DNA of 64,000 nt from Chitinophaga pollutisoli. GTDB taxonomy: Bacteria; Bacteroidota; Bacteroidia; Chitinophagales; Chitinophagaceae. How positions within the stretch are numbered: position 1 is the stretch's first letter; every line of letters starts with the position of its first letter. Below the pieces are notes generated by a model. It was not told where the DNA came from and did no database searches. It worked only from the letters and a program-made list of their open reading frames with translations. The DNA lies in assembly GCF_038396755.1 (NCBI RefSeq), contig NZ_CP149822.1, forward strand, positions 4,990,001 to 5,054,000. Direction: 5' to 3'. Shown here in pieces: positions 28,531 through 38,267 of this stretch. The position numbers were made by a program, and so were the translations under genes.

Positions 28531-29550
28531 ATGAAACTGAGCCATATCCTGCTCGCCCTCGTCCTCATCGTCGTGATCCTGCGGACGATGAAAGACATCC
28601 TGGCGCCGGTGGCTTTCGGTTTCCTTTTCGCCATCCTGCTGCTGCCGCTGGCGCAGGGGCTGGAACGGCTGAAATTGCCCAGGGGCGCCGCTTGCGGGTT
28701 GGCGGTTCTGATATTCGTGATTTTTATGGCGGGAGGATTGTATTTTATTTCCTGGCAAACCTCCAGCTTCCTCACCGACCTGCCCGTGCTGGAAAAACGG
28801 CTGATGGTGCTGGCTACGGATCTGACCGTCTGGATCGATGATAAATTCCACATCGATTCGGACCAGCAGGTAGCCTGGATCAATGAGAACGCGGCGAAGA
28901 GCATCACTTCGCTGTCGAACTTCATCGTGAACGCGGTTACTTCCGTTTCATCGGTCCTGATTTTTCTCGTCTTCATTCCCCTTTATACTTTTTTCCTCCT
29001 TTTTTACCGCCGTTTGCTGGTGCAGTTCCTGCTGCGCCTTTTCCGTCGCGAATACGCGGGAGAAGTGCATGAAGTGATCGCCCACAGCAGGCTGGTGGTG
29101 AAAAGCTATGTGGTGGGATTGTTTATCGAGATGCTCGTGGTGGCGGGCCTGTACATCCTGGCGCTGGTATGCCTCGGTGTGAAATATGCTGTACTGCTGG
29201 GCACTTTGGGCGCTATTTTCAATATTATTCCCTACCTCGGCATGGTGCTCACCATCCTGGTGACGGTGTTGGTGACATTGACGACGGGCACGGCAGGACA
29301 AGCCTTCTGGGCCGCAGCCATCATGTTCGGTATCCATTTGCTCGACGCAAACGTGTTGCTGCCGAGGATCGTTGGGTCGAAGGTGTCTATCAACGCCATG
29401 GTAACGTTGCTCGGCGTATTTATCGGGAGCATGATCTGGGGGATCGCCGGGATGTTCATTTCCATTCCCACGATGGCGCTGCTGAAGGTGGTGTTCGATA
29501 AAATCCCGAACATGCGCCCCTGGGGCATGATCATGGGAAATGAAGATTAG
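28531..29550 (+). CDS. AI-2E family transporter (TqsA/PerM-like permease)
   Basis: 339 aa from the ATG giving MKLSHILLALV; the frame has another ATG 11 codons earlier. About eight TM helices: two close pairs at the N-terminus, a periplasmic loop (about 80-145), then a bundle with the family signature near IFNIIPYLGMVLTI and LDANVLLPRIVGSKVSINAM. Members export or exchange small molecules (autoinducer-2 in TqsA, Na+/H+ in others), so the substrate is open. Its stop TAG and the stop of the convergent next gene share bases in TTAG (29547-29550). Confidence 0.93.
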   Translation: MKLSHILLALVLIVVILRTMKDILAPVAFGFLFAILLLPLAQGLERLKLPRGAACGLAVLIFVIFMAGGLYFISWQTSSFLTDLPVLEKRLMVLATDLTVWIDDKFHIDSDQQVAWINENAAKSITSLSNFIVNAVTSVSSVLIFLVFIPLYTFFLLFYRRLLVQFLLRLFRREYAGEVHEVIAHSRLVVKSYVVGLFIEMLVVAGLYILALVCLGVKYAVLLGTLGAIFNIIPYLGMVLTILVTVLVTLTTGTAGQAFWAAAIMFGIHLLDANVLLPRIVGSKVSINAMVTLLGVFIGSMIWGIAGMFISIPTMALLKVVFDKIPNMRPWGMIMGNED

Positions 29551-30038
29551 CGGACGGTGACGCGAAGCTCCGGAACGCGGTAGAATTTATCTTCCGTATA
29601 CCGGATCACGATGTTGGAGAAGATGAGGGATTCGCCTTTCTGGATGGTTTCTTTCAGGCGCTGGCTCCACAATGGGCTGAGACGCTCACCTTTGAAGGAA
29701 TCGCCGGTGGTTTCGGTGTAAAAGCCCACCTGGCTGGTGGTATCGTTCATGTATGCCTCTTTCGCCACGTAGATAAAATCGAAAGATACGACCGGGAATT
29801 TGTTGTTTTTCTGATCGCGCACGACTAACGCAGAATCCAGTATTTTCAGGACTTCGGGGCGGGGGATGGAATCGCTGAGGTAAATGCCCCAGGTGGTTCT
29901 GAAGCGCAGTTTGCCGTCGGCCGCCGATGCAGCCGGTTTAGCCGGCTTAGCGGCTGGTTTTGGTTTGGAAGTCTGCGCCACTGAAATGGCGGATATCCCG
30001 GTAAACAGTGCGAGCGTTATCAGCAATTGCTTCATCAT
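29547..30038 (-). CDS. Small secreted protein of unknown function, GldM C-terminal-like
   Basis: 163 aa. Signal peptide (about 1-21, ending SVAQ) and an Ala/Lys/Pro linker (about 24-40) lead to a beta-rich domain. Its end (QKGESLIFSNIVIRYTEDKFYRVPELRV pattern: GxxxxF.NI.....R.P.L.V) resembles the C-terminal domain of the gliding and type IX secretion protein GldM. This is a weak, by-eye resemblance. It has no GldM coiled coil or TM helix. The gene lies just upstream of the valS terminator and ends overlapping the AI-2E gene by 4 nt. Confidence 0.7.
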   Translation of the reverse strand: MMKQLLITLALFTGISAISVAQTSKPKPAAKPAKPAASAADGKLRFRTTWGIYLSDSIPRPEVLKILDSALVVRDQKNNKFPVVSFDFIYVAKEAYMNDTTSQVGFYTETTGDSFKGERLSPLWSQRLKETIQKGESLIFSNIVIRYTEDKFYRVPELRVTVR

Positions 30039-30043
30039 AGGGC

Positions 30044-30083
30044 AAAAAAAGGATCGTCCGGGTACAAAACGCCGGACGATCCT
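30044..30083 (-). terminator. Terminator of valS
   Basis: 12-bp perfect stem AGGATCGTCCGG / CCGGACGATCCT (30050-30083) with a 10-nt loop, followed on the minus strand by T7. It overlaps the stretch just before the start of the small secreted protein gene. Confidence 0.9.
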
Positions 30084-30088
30084 GAATA

Positions 30089-32725
30089 TTATAACAGTTT
30101 CAGACTTTCTTCGATGGCCTGGATGCGGGCCTGGCAGTCGGCGAGTTTTCTGCGCTCCGATTCCACGGCTTCCGGTTTGGCGTTGGCCACGAACTTTTCG
30201 TTCTGCAGCTTCTTTTCCACGCTGGACAGGAAACCCTGCTGGTAGGCGAGGTCTTTCAGCAGCTGGTCTTTCTGCGCGGCCGGGTCCACTTCCTTCTCCG
30301 TTACCATGTAGAATTTGTCCGTTCCCACCACGATGGCCGCTGCGCCGGGGATCGCTTCGGTCGCATAACCGTACTCTTCCGCATTGAGTTGTTTGGCGAG
30401 GATGGTTTCGATGCGTTCAAACGCTTTGCGGTCCTGCGTTTCCACGAACAGCTTGATATTGTCTTTCGGTTTCAGCTGTTGTTTGTTACGGGCATCGCGG
30501 ATGGCGGTGATCACATCTTTGGCGAGCGTGGCTTCTTCCAACAGACCGGCATTGATGCTGCCGGGCGCGGAGAACTGTTTGATCACCAGGTCGTCGCCTT
30601 CGGCGCGGTCGCGCAGGAGGTGGTAAATATCTTCGGTTACGAAAGGCATGAAGGGGTGGAGCAGCTGCATGAGTTGTTCGAAATACCCGATGGTTTTTTC
30701 ATACACGCCTTTATCGATCGGCTGTTCGAACCCGGGCTTGATCCATTCGAGGTACCAGGAGCAGAAATCGTCCCAGATGAGGGAATAGAGTGCTTTGAGG
30801 GCTTCGCTGAGGCGGAACTCGCGGAAGAGTTTTTCCACTTCGGCATGTACTTCGTTGAGGCGGTTGCCAAACCATTCCACGGCGAATTCGGGAACGGGAG
30901 CGCCGGTGTTTTCGGCGGGCGTCCACATCTTCACGAGCTTCAGCGCGTTCCACATCTTGTTGTTGAAGAAACGGCCCTGTTCGCAGCTGGAATCGTCGAA
31001 CAGCAGGTCGTTCCCTGCCGGCGAGGCGATCATGATGCCGAAGCGAACGGCGTCTGCACCAAACCTGTCGATGAGATCGAGCAAATCGGGCGAGTTACCG
31101 AGGGACTTGGACATCTTGCGGCCGAGCTTGTCGCGCACCATGCCGGTGAAGTACACGTCGGAGAACGGTTTCTCGTTATGGTATTCCTGGCCGGCCATGA
31201 TCATGCGGGCTACCCAGAAGAAAATAATATCCTGGCCCGTTACCAGCACGCTGGTAGGGTAGTAGTAGTTAATGTCTTCGTTGCCGGGGTTGCTGATGCC
31301 TTTGAATACTTCCGTGGGCCAGAGCCAGGAGGAAAACCAGGTATCGAGGCAATCTTCGTCCTGCTTCAGGGAAGCGGGGCGGCTGCCGTAGGCGGCTTCG
31401 TATTTGTCGAGCGCCTGTTCCAGCGTTTCGGCAACCACAAACTGGCCCTGGGCGTCGTACCAGGCGGGGATTTGCTGGCCCCACCAGAGCTGGCGCGAAA
31501 TACACCAGTCTTTCACATTTTCCATCCAGTATTTGTAGGTAGCCAGGAAGCGGTCGCCGGGATGGATGCGTACTTCACCGTTTACTACCGCATCCAGGGC
31601 GGGTTTGGCGAGCTCGGACATCTTCACGAACCACTGTGTCGAGATTTTCGGTTCCACGACAGTGTCCGGGTTGCGCTGGCTGTATCCCAGGCGGGTGGTG
31701 TACTCCTGTTCTTTAACGAGGAGGCCTTGTTCCTGGAGGGCCGCCACTACTTTCTTGCGGGCGCGGAAGCGGTCTTCCCCTACAAACACTTCTGCGGCGG
31801 CGGAAAGGGTGCCGTCGTCGTTGAGGGTATCTACTACTTCGAGGTTATGTTTCAGTCCGAGGTTGTAGTCGTTGATATCGTGGGCGGGCGTCACTTTGAG
31901 GGCGCCGGTACCGAATTCCTTATCTACATATTCGTCGAAGATCACGGGTACCTTGCGGTTGACAAGGGGCACGATGGCGAAGTGGCCTTTGAGGTGGGCG
32001 TATCGTTCATCATCCGGATTTACGCAGATCGCCGTGTCGCCCATGATGGTTTCGGGGCGCTGGGTGGCGATGGTGATGTATTCGCCGGTGGGCTCGCCGG
32101 CGGCGTTTACCACGGCGTATTTCACGTGATAGAGTTTGCCGCTGATCTCTTTATATTCCACTTCCTCGTCGGAAAGGGCGGTTTTGGCCTTGGGGTCCCA
32201 GTTGATCATGCGCGCGCCGCGATAAATGAGCCCTTTGCCGTACAGGTCAACGAACACTTTGATCACCGCGTCGTAATAATGCTGGTCCATGGTGAAGGTC
32301 ACGCGGTCCCAGTCGACCGAACAGCCCAGTTTTTTGATCTGGTGGTAGATGATGCCGCCGTATTTTTCCTTCCATTCGTAGGCGTATTTGAGGAATTCCT
32401 GCCGGGTGAGCTGGCTTTTTTCGATGCCTTTCTCCTCCTTGAGCATATTCACCACCTTGGTTTCGGTGGCGATGGAAGCATGGTCGGATCCCGGCACCCA
32501 GCAGGCGTTGTAGCCGCTCATGCGGGCGTGGCGTGTGAGAATGTCCTGCACGGTCTCGTTCAGGGTGTGGCCCATGTGGAGCACCCCGGTCACGTTCGGC
32601 GGCGGGATCACGATCGTAAAGGGAGGACGGCTGTCCGGAACGGAGCGGAAGTATTGCTTGTCCATCCAATATTGGTACCACTTGTCTTCTGCCGCAGCAG
32701 GAATATAATTCTTCGATAGTTCCAT
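30089..32725 (-). CDS. valS: Valyl-tRNA synthetase
   Basis: 878 aa class I synthetase. The HIGH motif is HMGH (50-53) after PPPNVTG. The CP1 editing domain (about 190-340) includes TQRPETIMGDTA and DINDYNLG, which hydrolyse threonyl-tRNA-Val. The second signature is KMSKSLGNSPD (about 525-535). A C-terminal anticodon-binding domain and a coiled-coil tail (about 810-878) complete the enzyme. Length and domain order are standard. Confidence 0.98.
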   Translation of the reverse strand: MELSKNYIPAAAEDKWYQYWMDKQYFRSVPDSRPPFTIVIPPPNVTGVLHMGHTLNETVQDILTRHARMSGYNACWVPGSDHASIATETKVVNMLKEEKGIEKSQLTRQEFLKYAYEWKEKYGGIIYHQIKKLGCSVDWDRVTFTMDQHYYDAVIKVFVDLYGKGLIYRGARMINWDPKAKTALSDEEVEYKEISGKLYHVKYAVVNAAGEPTGEYITIATQRPETIMGDTAICVNPDDERYAHLKGHFAIVPLVNRKVPVIFDEYVDKEFGTGALKVTPAHDINDYNLGLKHNLEVVDTLNDDGTLSAAAEVFVGEDRFRARKKVVAALQEQGLLVKEQEYTTRLGYSQRNPDTVVEPKISTQWFVKMSELAKPALDAVVNGEVRIHPGDRFLATYKYWMENVKDWCISRQLWWGQQIPAWYDAQGQFVVAETLEQALDKYEAAYGSRPASLKQDEDCLDTWFSSWLWPTEVFKGISNPGNEDINYYYPTSVLVTGQDIIFFWVARMIMAGQEYHNEKPFSDVYFTGMVRDKLGRKMSKSLGNSPDLLDLIDRFGADAVRFGIMIASPAGNDLLFDDSSCEQGRFFNNKMWNALKLVKMWTPAENTGAPVPEFAVEWFGNRLNEVHAEVEKLFREFRLSEALKALYSLIWDDFCSWYLEWIKPGFEQPIDKGVYEKTIGYFEQLMQLLHPFMPFVTEDIYHLLRDRAEGDDLVIKQFSAPGSINAGLLEEATLAKDVITAIRDARNKQQLKPKDNIKLFVETQDRKAFERIETILAKQLNAEEYGYATEAIPGAAAIVVGTDKFYMVTEKEVDPAAQKDQLLKDLAYQQGFLSSVEKKLQNEKFVANAKPEAVESERRKLADCQARIQAIEESLKLL

Positions 32726-32757
32726 CAGATTATCAGGCTATGTCTGTTTTAGGCATG

Positions 32758-32765
32758 CAAAAATA
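32758..32765 (-). promoter_or_regulatory. Promoter (-7) of valS
   Basis: TATTTTTG on the minus strand, an exact TAnnTTTG match 32 nt before the valS ATG. No clear -33 TTG. Confidence 0.5.
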
Positions 32766-32825
32766 TTGAATATCGGAAGTATTCCGAATTTCGGGGCCAT
32801 ATTTGCCGGATCGGACCGGAATTAA

Positions 32826-32856
32826 TTGTCAGATAAGCGTGGAAACATTTTATTTG
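32826..32856 (+). promoter_or_regulatory. Promoter of SusCD locus 2 (ECF sigma 2)
   Basis: TTG (32826-32828), 20-nt spacer, TTTATTTG (32849-32856), one base from TAnnTTTG. It lies 80 nt before the sigma ATG. Confidence 0.55.
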
Positions 32857-32936
32857 TGAAAATAACACCGGGATCCTGCAAAATACCATGCAAGATAAGC
32901 TGAATTTATCGGTAACTTGTGGCGTTTTTGTTGAAA

Positions 32937-33497
32937 ATGACGAGTTTTGCGCAACATACCGACCAGGAATTAATGCAGGGCATCCGCGGGAACGACGCTG
33001 CCGCGTTCACTGCGCTCTTCAACCGTCATTACCGTAACCTTTACCTTACCGCATTGAATATTCTCCGCCGCGACGATGTGAGCCGCGACCTGGTGCAGGA
33101 CGTATTCACCCAGCTCTGGGTGCGCCGGCACGAGTTGGAGATCGCCTATCCCAACGCCTGGTTGCAGCAATCGATCCGTTTCCAGGTTTTCAAAGCTATC
33201 CGCGACCAAAAGATCGACGAGCGGTTCTACGACCGTTTGATGGAAACCTCTTCCGAACTGCTGGATGAGCAGCCTTTGCTGTTCAAGGAGCTGGACGGGC
33301 TGGTGCGCGAGATCCTGGCCTCCCTGCCGGGCGATGCGCGTCGTATTTTCCTGCTCAGCCGGGAAGAAAAGCTGTCGTACCGGGAAATTGCATGCAAGAT
33401 GGATATCTCCGTAAAGACCGTCGAAAAAAAGATGACCGCCACCCTGAAAGTGCTGCGCACCCGTCTCCGCGACGCCATGTTTACCATCATTCCCTGA
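32937..33497 (+). CDS. ECF RNA polymerase sigma-70 factor (Bacteroidetes family), locus 2
   Basis: 186 aa from the ATG giving MTSFAQHTDQ; a GTG six codons earlier is an alternative. Region 2 (about 22-88: ALFNRHYRNLYLTAL, SRDLVQDVFTQLWVRR) binds core RNA polymerase and the -10 box. Region 4 (about 120-175: LPGDARRIFLLSREEKLSYREIA, MDISVKTVEKKM) is the helix-turn-helix for the -35 box. It is the first gene of locus 2 and is expected to be held inactive by the FecR protein encoded 69 nt downstream. Confidence 0.94.
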   Translation: MTSFAQHTDQELMQGIRGNDAAAFTALFNRHYRNLYLTALNILRRDDVSRDLVQDVFTQLWVRRHELEIAYPNAWLQQSIRFQVFKAIRDQKIDERFYDRLMETSSELLDEQPLLFKELDGLVREILASLPGDARRIFLLSREEKLSYREIACKMDISVKTVEKKMTATLKVLRTRLRDAMFTIIP

Positions 33498-33566
33498 TTA
33501 TTTTTCAATTATTTTTTGATTTACCGTAGGGTACCGCCGAAGGAGTGGTACTAAAGTACATAGCGC

Positions 33567-34697
33567 ATGAACAAGCAAACCTTAGCCACACTTATAGACC
33601 GCTACCTCAACGGCACCGCCACAGACGCAGAGAAGCGCCTGCTGGACGCCTATTACGACAGTATGCGGCAGCAATCCGCCGATGCTCCCGGCGCGGAGGA
33701 AGAGGAATCGCTACGGAAAGAGATGCTGGCGAAAGTGTATGCGAACGCGGGCATCGAAGCGCCGGTTACGCCGGTGCGCCGCCTTTGGGTGCGCCGTGCC
33801 GCGGCAGCCGCTGCGGTAGTGGTGATGGCCGGTGCGGCCTGGTGGATGTTCCAGCCCGCGAAGCCGGAAGTGGCCATGCGGGTAAAACCCGCGGCGGTGC
33901 CCCAGCCCGGGAAAGATGTGGCTACCCTCACGCTGGCTAACGGGCAAGTGGTAGTGCTGGGTGATTCCGCCGCCGTTATTCCCGCCAGCCAGGGCGGAGC
34001 AGCCATTGCCATGGGCGGGGATGCGCTTATCTATAAAGAAGAAGGCGATGTGGATGCGGCGCCTGTCTTCAATACCCTCAAAACCCCTACCGGCGGTAAA
34101 TTCCGCCTTACTTTATCAGACGGAACGAAGGTTTGGCTCAACGCGGCCTCCTCCATCCGTTATCCCGCCCGCTTCACAGGCGCCGAGCGCAAGGTCGCGG
34201 TTACCGGCGAGGCTTATTTCGAAGTCAATAAAAGCGAGGCATATCCATTTGTGGTGGAGGTCAATGAGACAGCCACCGTGCGCGTGCTCGGCACTGCTTT
34301 CAACGTGTCTGCCTATTCCAACGACCCGCGCATCGTCACAACCCTCGTAACGGGGAAAGTACAATTTGCGGCCGGAGGCGCCCCCGTGACACTGCGTCCC
34401 GCGCAGCAGGCTGTTTCCGGGGCCGACGGGAAAGTGACCGTGCAACCCGCGGATATCAATGCGGCTACGGCCTGGAAGGACGGTTACTTCCGTTTCAACG
34501 GAGCCGATATCAAAACGATCATGCGCCAGCTCGAACGCTGGTATAATATAGAAACGGAGTATCAGGGCAACATACAGCACCTCTTCGTGGCCGACATCCC
34601 CCGGGATGCCCAGCTGGCGGAGATACTGAGGCTCCTGGAGATGACCGGGCGCGTACATTTCACGACCAGCGGAAACCGCGTGACGGTAAATCCGTAA
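33567..34697 (+). CDS. FecR family anti-sigma factor, locus 2
   Basis: 376 aa, intact. N-terminal cytoplasmic anti-sigma helices (about 1-65: LIDRYLNGTATDAEKRLLDAYY), a TM helix (about 76-92, AAAAAVVVMAGAAWWMF) and the FecR core (about 170-270: LSDGTKVWLNAASSIRYPA, VAVTGEAYFEVNKSEAYPF, VLGTAFNVSAY). A C-terminal domain (about 305-376: WKDGYFRFNGADIKTIMRQLERWYNIE) resembles an STN fold and receives the signal from the SusC STN domain. It sits between its sigma factor and SusC in the normal order. It also serves as the intact comparison for the broken FecR of locus 1. Confidence 0.95.
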   Translation: MNKQTLATLIDRYLNGTATDAEKRLLDAYYDSMRQQSADAPGAEEEESLRKEMLAKVYANAGIEAPVTPVRRLWVRRAAAAAAVVVMAGAAWWMFQPAKPEVAMRVKPAAVPQPGKDVATLTLANGQVVVLGDSAAVIPASQGGAAIAMGGDALIYKEEGDVDAAPVFNTLKTPTGGKFRLTLSDGTKVWLNAASSIRYPARFTGAERKVAVTGEAYFEVNKSEAYPFVVEVNETATVRVLGTAFNVSAYSNDPRIVTTLVTGKVQFAAGGAPVTLRPAQQAVSGADGKVTVQPADINAATAWKDGYFRFNGADIKTIMRQLERWYNIETEYQGNIQHLFVADIPRDAQLAEILRLLEMTGRVHFTTSGNRVTVNP

Positions 34698-34873
34698 AGC
34701 AAACGAAGACAATCGGGAAAAAGATACATACAAAGACAAGGCTTGACAGATTAACACGCAGTGGATAGAAAGTAATCAGTAGATCGTGGATCAGAAGGGG
34801 GGAATTACAACGTAATTAAACCGGTTCAAAGAACAAGTAGGATCAATAAATCATCTCCTGGAAGGGGGACTGG

Positions 34874-34913
34874 GCGCTGCATGTGTGATGCGGCGCAAGG
34901 GGGAACTTTTTTT
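34874..34913 (+). promoter_or_regulatory. Hairpin and T-run in the FecR2-SusC2 leader
   Basis: In the 238-nt gap before SusC, GCGCTGCAT (34874-34882) pairs with ATGCGGCGC (34888-34896), a 9-bp stem including one G-U pair, and T7 lies 10 nt later (34907-34913). It may reduce or separate SusC expression from the regulator genes. The spacing to the T-run is unusual for a terminator. Confidence 0.35.
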
Positions 34914-34935
34914 AATCAACCAACTTTACACGCAA

Positions 34936-37900
34936 ATGAAAGGATTTTGGATCATCCTGCTGCTATGCCTGCAGGGGAGCGTTGCCCTGATGGCGCAGAG
35001 CGTCACATTGGCGGAAACAAACGCACCGCTGGAAGTAATTTTCCGAAAGGTGAAGCAACAGACCGGCGTTAGTTTCGTTTACACGAAAACGGAGCTGGAA
35101 GCCGCCAAACCGGTAACGATCAGCGTTACCAATTCGCCGTTGAACCAGGCGCTGCATGCCGCATTCGAAGGACAGCCGCTGACCTGGGCGCGCGAAGGCC
35201 AGTATGTGGTGGTAAAAGCCGCGCCCGTTCGCAAAATGGCACCTGAATCACAACAGGCCGCGGAGCTGACGGGCCGTGTGACAGACGGGAAGGGCCAGCC
35301 TTTGGTAGGTGCGGTCGTGAATGTGAAAGGCACGCAGATAGCGGCTTACACGGATGAGAAGGGGAATTTTACCCTCGCGAACGTGCCCGACGATGCCGTG
35401 CTGATCGTGCGGATGATGGGCTTCAGGCAGAAAGAAGTGGCCGTAACCGGCCGCAGGCTGAGGATAGAGCTGGAAAGCGTTGCCCAGCAGATCGAGGAAG
35501 TGGTGATCACTACCGGTCTGTTCAACCGTAAAAAGGAAAGCTTTACAGGCGCTACGTCCACCTTCACTGGTGAGCAACTGAAATCCGTCGGCAACCAGGA
35601 TGTGGTGAAATCCCTCCGAACCCTGGACCCTTCGTTCAATGTGGTGCCCAATAACCTGATGGGCTCCAACCCGAACGGCCGTCCGCAGGTAGAAGTGCGC
35701 GGGCAGACCGGCATTTCTTCCTTTAACTCCCAGCTGGGCATCGATCCCAACCAGCCGCTCTTTATCCTCGACGGATTTGAAGTATCCCTGCAGCAGGTAG
35801 TAGATCTCGACATCAACCGCGTGGCCAGCATCACCCTCCTCAAAGACGCCGCTTCCACCGCTATCTACGGCGCCAAAGCGGCCAACGGCGTTGTGGTAAT
35901 CGAAACCATCAAACCCAAGCCCGGACAGATGCGCCTGACCTATACCTCCGACCTTACTTTCGACTCCCCCGACCTGCGCGATTACAATCTGATGAACGCA
36001 ACTGAGAAACTGGAGTTTGAACGCCTGGCAGGCCGTTATAAATCCTTCACCGGCTTGCCTTCGCAACTGGCGTTGGACAGCATGTATAACCGCCGCGCCG
36101 GCCTGGTGGCTCAGGGCGTTAATACCTACTGGTTGAAAGTTCCGCTGAAGAACGCATTTTCGCAACGTCATTCCGTATATGCAGACGGCGGCGACGACGC
36201 CGTGCGTTACGGCATCGGCGCCAACTACCGCCGCAACGAAGGGGTGATGAAAGGCTCCGGCCGTAACACGTACGGCATCAACTTCGACCTGATCTACCGT
36301 AAAGGGAAATTCAATATTTCGAACAAAGCATTCTTCACCGGCGTAAAATCGGACGACTCACCGTATGATTTCACCGCATTCGCCAGGGCCAATCCGTATT
36401 ACAAAATGTACGACGAGAACGGCGACACTCCGAAATACCTGGAAGTGACAAGCGATGCATATGCCAGTCCCAATTACGTACGCAACCCCTTGTACGACGC
36501 TACCCTGAAAAGCTTCAGCACCGGCAAGCAACAGATCTTTACCGATAACCTTGCTATCCAGTATAACATCCTGGATGGCATGCAGGCCATCGCGGGTGTG
36601 AGCTTCACGGTAGACAATACCAACAACGAAAGTTTCCTCGATCCCCGGAACGCCGATTTCGAAGAAGCGGCCAACGATCTGAAAGGAAGATATACGTCCC
36701 GGGAATCCGGCAAAACTTCCTGGCAGGGATATCTTGCCATGAACTACGGCAAGGTTCTGGCTGGCGGGCACCAGGTAGCCATCAACCTCCGTGGAGACGC
36801 AACCGAGTCCAAAACCAAAGGCCTCACAACCATGGTACGCGGATTTCCCTTCGGCAGCAACGGAAACCCTGCTTATGGCACGAGTTACGACAATCAGCAG
36901 CGCCTGCCCGGCTATGTTGACGCCGTTTTCCGTTCCGCCTCCGGCCTCGCCGCAGGTAACTATTCCTGGCAGAACCGGTTCCTGGCTGACGCATCCGTAC
37001 GCTACGATGTGTCTACTTCCTTTGGTGCCAACCAGGCGGCACACCCGTTCTGGTCGCTCGGCGCGGGATGGAACCTGCATAATGAGCCTTTCATGCGCCC
37101 GCTGCGGTTCATCAACCGGCTGAAATTGTTTTACAATGGCGGTACGAGCAGTAACCAGAGCTTTACCGGGATGGGCTCCACTTCCGTGTACACCTATGCC
37201 GGCCTTTACAATATCGCAATGGGGCAATCGCTGGTACTGGGACAGGTAGGGAATCCCGACCTGAAGTGGCCTATCACCCTGACCACCAACCTCGGATTCG
37301 ACATCTCGTTGTTCAAATCCCGCATCAACGCCACGTTGAACTATTTCCGAAAGAATACCGACGACATGGTGATTCCTTTAACCATGCCGCCCTCTACCGG
37401 TTACAAGACCTATAACATCAATGCCGGCAGCCTGCGCAACTCCGGCGTGGAAGTGACCGCCCGCGTGACGCCCTGGGCCAATCCCGAACGCCGCGCTTCC
37501 TGGACGGTAACCCTCAACGGCATCTGGCAGAACAGCAAGTTTGCCGGGCTGGGCAATTCCCTCGCACAGGAAAACAATAAGTTCTCCAGCGATACCGTTG
37601 CCCTGTCGGAGCAATTCCGCCGGTACCGCGACGGATACAGCCAGTACGATCTTTGGTCGGTTCGTTCCCTCGGCATCGATCCCGGCAGCGGAAAGGAAGT
37701 ATTCGTAAAACTGAGCGGCGAGCGCACTTTCGTATATGATAAGAACGACGTTCAGATGATCGGATCTTCCCGGCCCACCGTGGAAGGGGTAGTAGGAACG
37801 GGTTTCATGTACCAGGGCTTCAGCTTCTCGGTGAATTTCCGCTACCGCCTGGGCGGCCAGGTGATCAACGATGCGCTGTTCAATAAAGTGGAGAATGTAG

Positions 37901-38247
37901 GCGCAACCGACATTTACTTCAACCAGGACCGCCGTTCGCTGTACGACCGCTGGAAGAAACCCGGCGATATCGCCAACTTCCGCAGCATCACAGAAATCGG
38001 TTCATCCACCATGAAGACGTATGTTACTTCCCGCTTCCTGCAGAAAGAAAACACGTTTACCGGCGAATCGATCAGTGTGGGGTACGAATTCAGCCAGGCG
38101 AAATGGATCAGCAAACTGGGAATGAAAAACCTCCGTATCAATGCCTACATGAACGAGTTCGTTCGCTGGTCTACCATCCAGGCGGAAAGAGGCATCGAAT
38201 ATCCGTTCACCCGGTCCGGCTCCCTTTCCCTCAATGCCAGTTTCTAA
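34936..38247 (+). CDS. SusC/RagA family TonB-linked outer-membrane receptor with STN domain, locus 2
   Basis: 1103 aa from the ATG giving MKGFWIILLL (signal peptide ends near LMAQ). An STN domain (about 27-95), a CarboxypepD_reg-like domain (about 110-180: GRVTDGKGQPLVGAVVNVKG), a plug starting at IEEVVITTGLFNRKKESFTG (about 191), and a barrel ending ...SLSLNASF. The plug sequence (ITTGLF.RK.ESFTGA, NQDVVKSLRTLDPSF, VRGQTGISSF) belongs to the SusC subgroup that travels with DUF4843 and PKD-like lipoproteins rather than with glycan-degrading enzymes. It probably imports a non-glycan ligand in a TonB-dependent way; this is inferred from context only. Confidence 0.94.
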   Translation: MKGFWIILLLCLQGSVALMAQSVTLAETNAPLEVIFRKVKQQTGVSFVYTKTELEAAKPVTISVTNSPLNQALHAAFEGQPLTWAREGQYVVVKAAPVRKMAPESQQAAELTGRVTDGKGQPLVGAVVNVKGTQIAAYTDEKGNFTLANVPDDAVLIVRMMGFRQKEVAVTGRRLRIELESVAQQIEEVVITTGLFNRKKESFTGATSTFTGEQLKSVGNQDVVKSLRTLDPSFNVVPNNLMGSNPNGRPQVEVRGQTGISSFNSQLGIDPNQPLFILDGFEVSLQQVVDLDINRVASITLLKDAASTAIYGAKAANGVVVIETIKPKPGQMRLTYTSDLTFDSPDLRDYNLMNATEKLEFERLAGRYKSFTGLPSQLALDSMYNRRAGLVAQGVNTYWLKVPLKNAFSQRHSVYADGGDDAVRYGIGANYRRNEGVMKGSGRNTYGINFDLIYRKGKFNISNKAFFTGVKSDDSPYDFTAFARANPYYKMYDENGDTPKYLEVTSDAYASPNYVRNPLYDATLKSFSTGKQQIFTDNLAIQYNILDGMQAIAGVSFTVDNTNNESFLDPRNADFEEAANDLKGRYTSRESGKTSWQGYLAMNYGKVLAGGHQVAINLRGDATESKTKGLTTMVRGFPFGSNGNPAYGTSYDNQQRLPGYVDAVFRSASGLAAGNYSWQNRFLADASVRYDVSTSFGANQAAHPFWSLGAGWNLHNEPFMRPLRFINRLKLFYNGGTSSNQSFTGMGSTSVYTYAGLYNIAMGQSLVLGQVGNPDLKWPITLTTNLGFDISLFKSRINATLNYFRKNTDDMVIPLTMPPSTGYKTYNINAGSLRNSGVEVTARVTPWANPERRASWTVTLNGIWQNSKFAGLGNSLAQENNKFSSDTVALSEQFRRYRDGYSQYDLWSVRSLGIDPGSGKEVFVKLSGERTFVYDKNDVQMIGSSRPTVEGVVGTGFMYQGFSFSVNFRYRLGGQVINDALFNKVENVGATDIYFNQDRRSLYDRWKKPGDIANFRSITEIGSSTMKTYVTSRFLQKENTFTGESISVGYEFSQAKWISKLGMKNLRINAYMNEFVRWSTIQAERGIEYPFTRSGSLSLNASF

Positions 38248-38267
38248 CCGTGAAAAGTGATTACAAC

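Noticed and set aside
30389..32719. 776-aa frame antisense to valS
   Set aside because: Shadow of a GC-rich gene; the valS reading has all class I synthetase motifs, and the antisense reading has none.
38103..38267. Upstream extension of SusD2 within SusC2
   Set aside because: The residues do not resemble a signal peptide; the ATG at 38268 gives a clean lipoprotein signal after the SusC stop.
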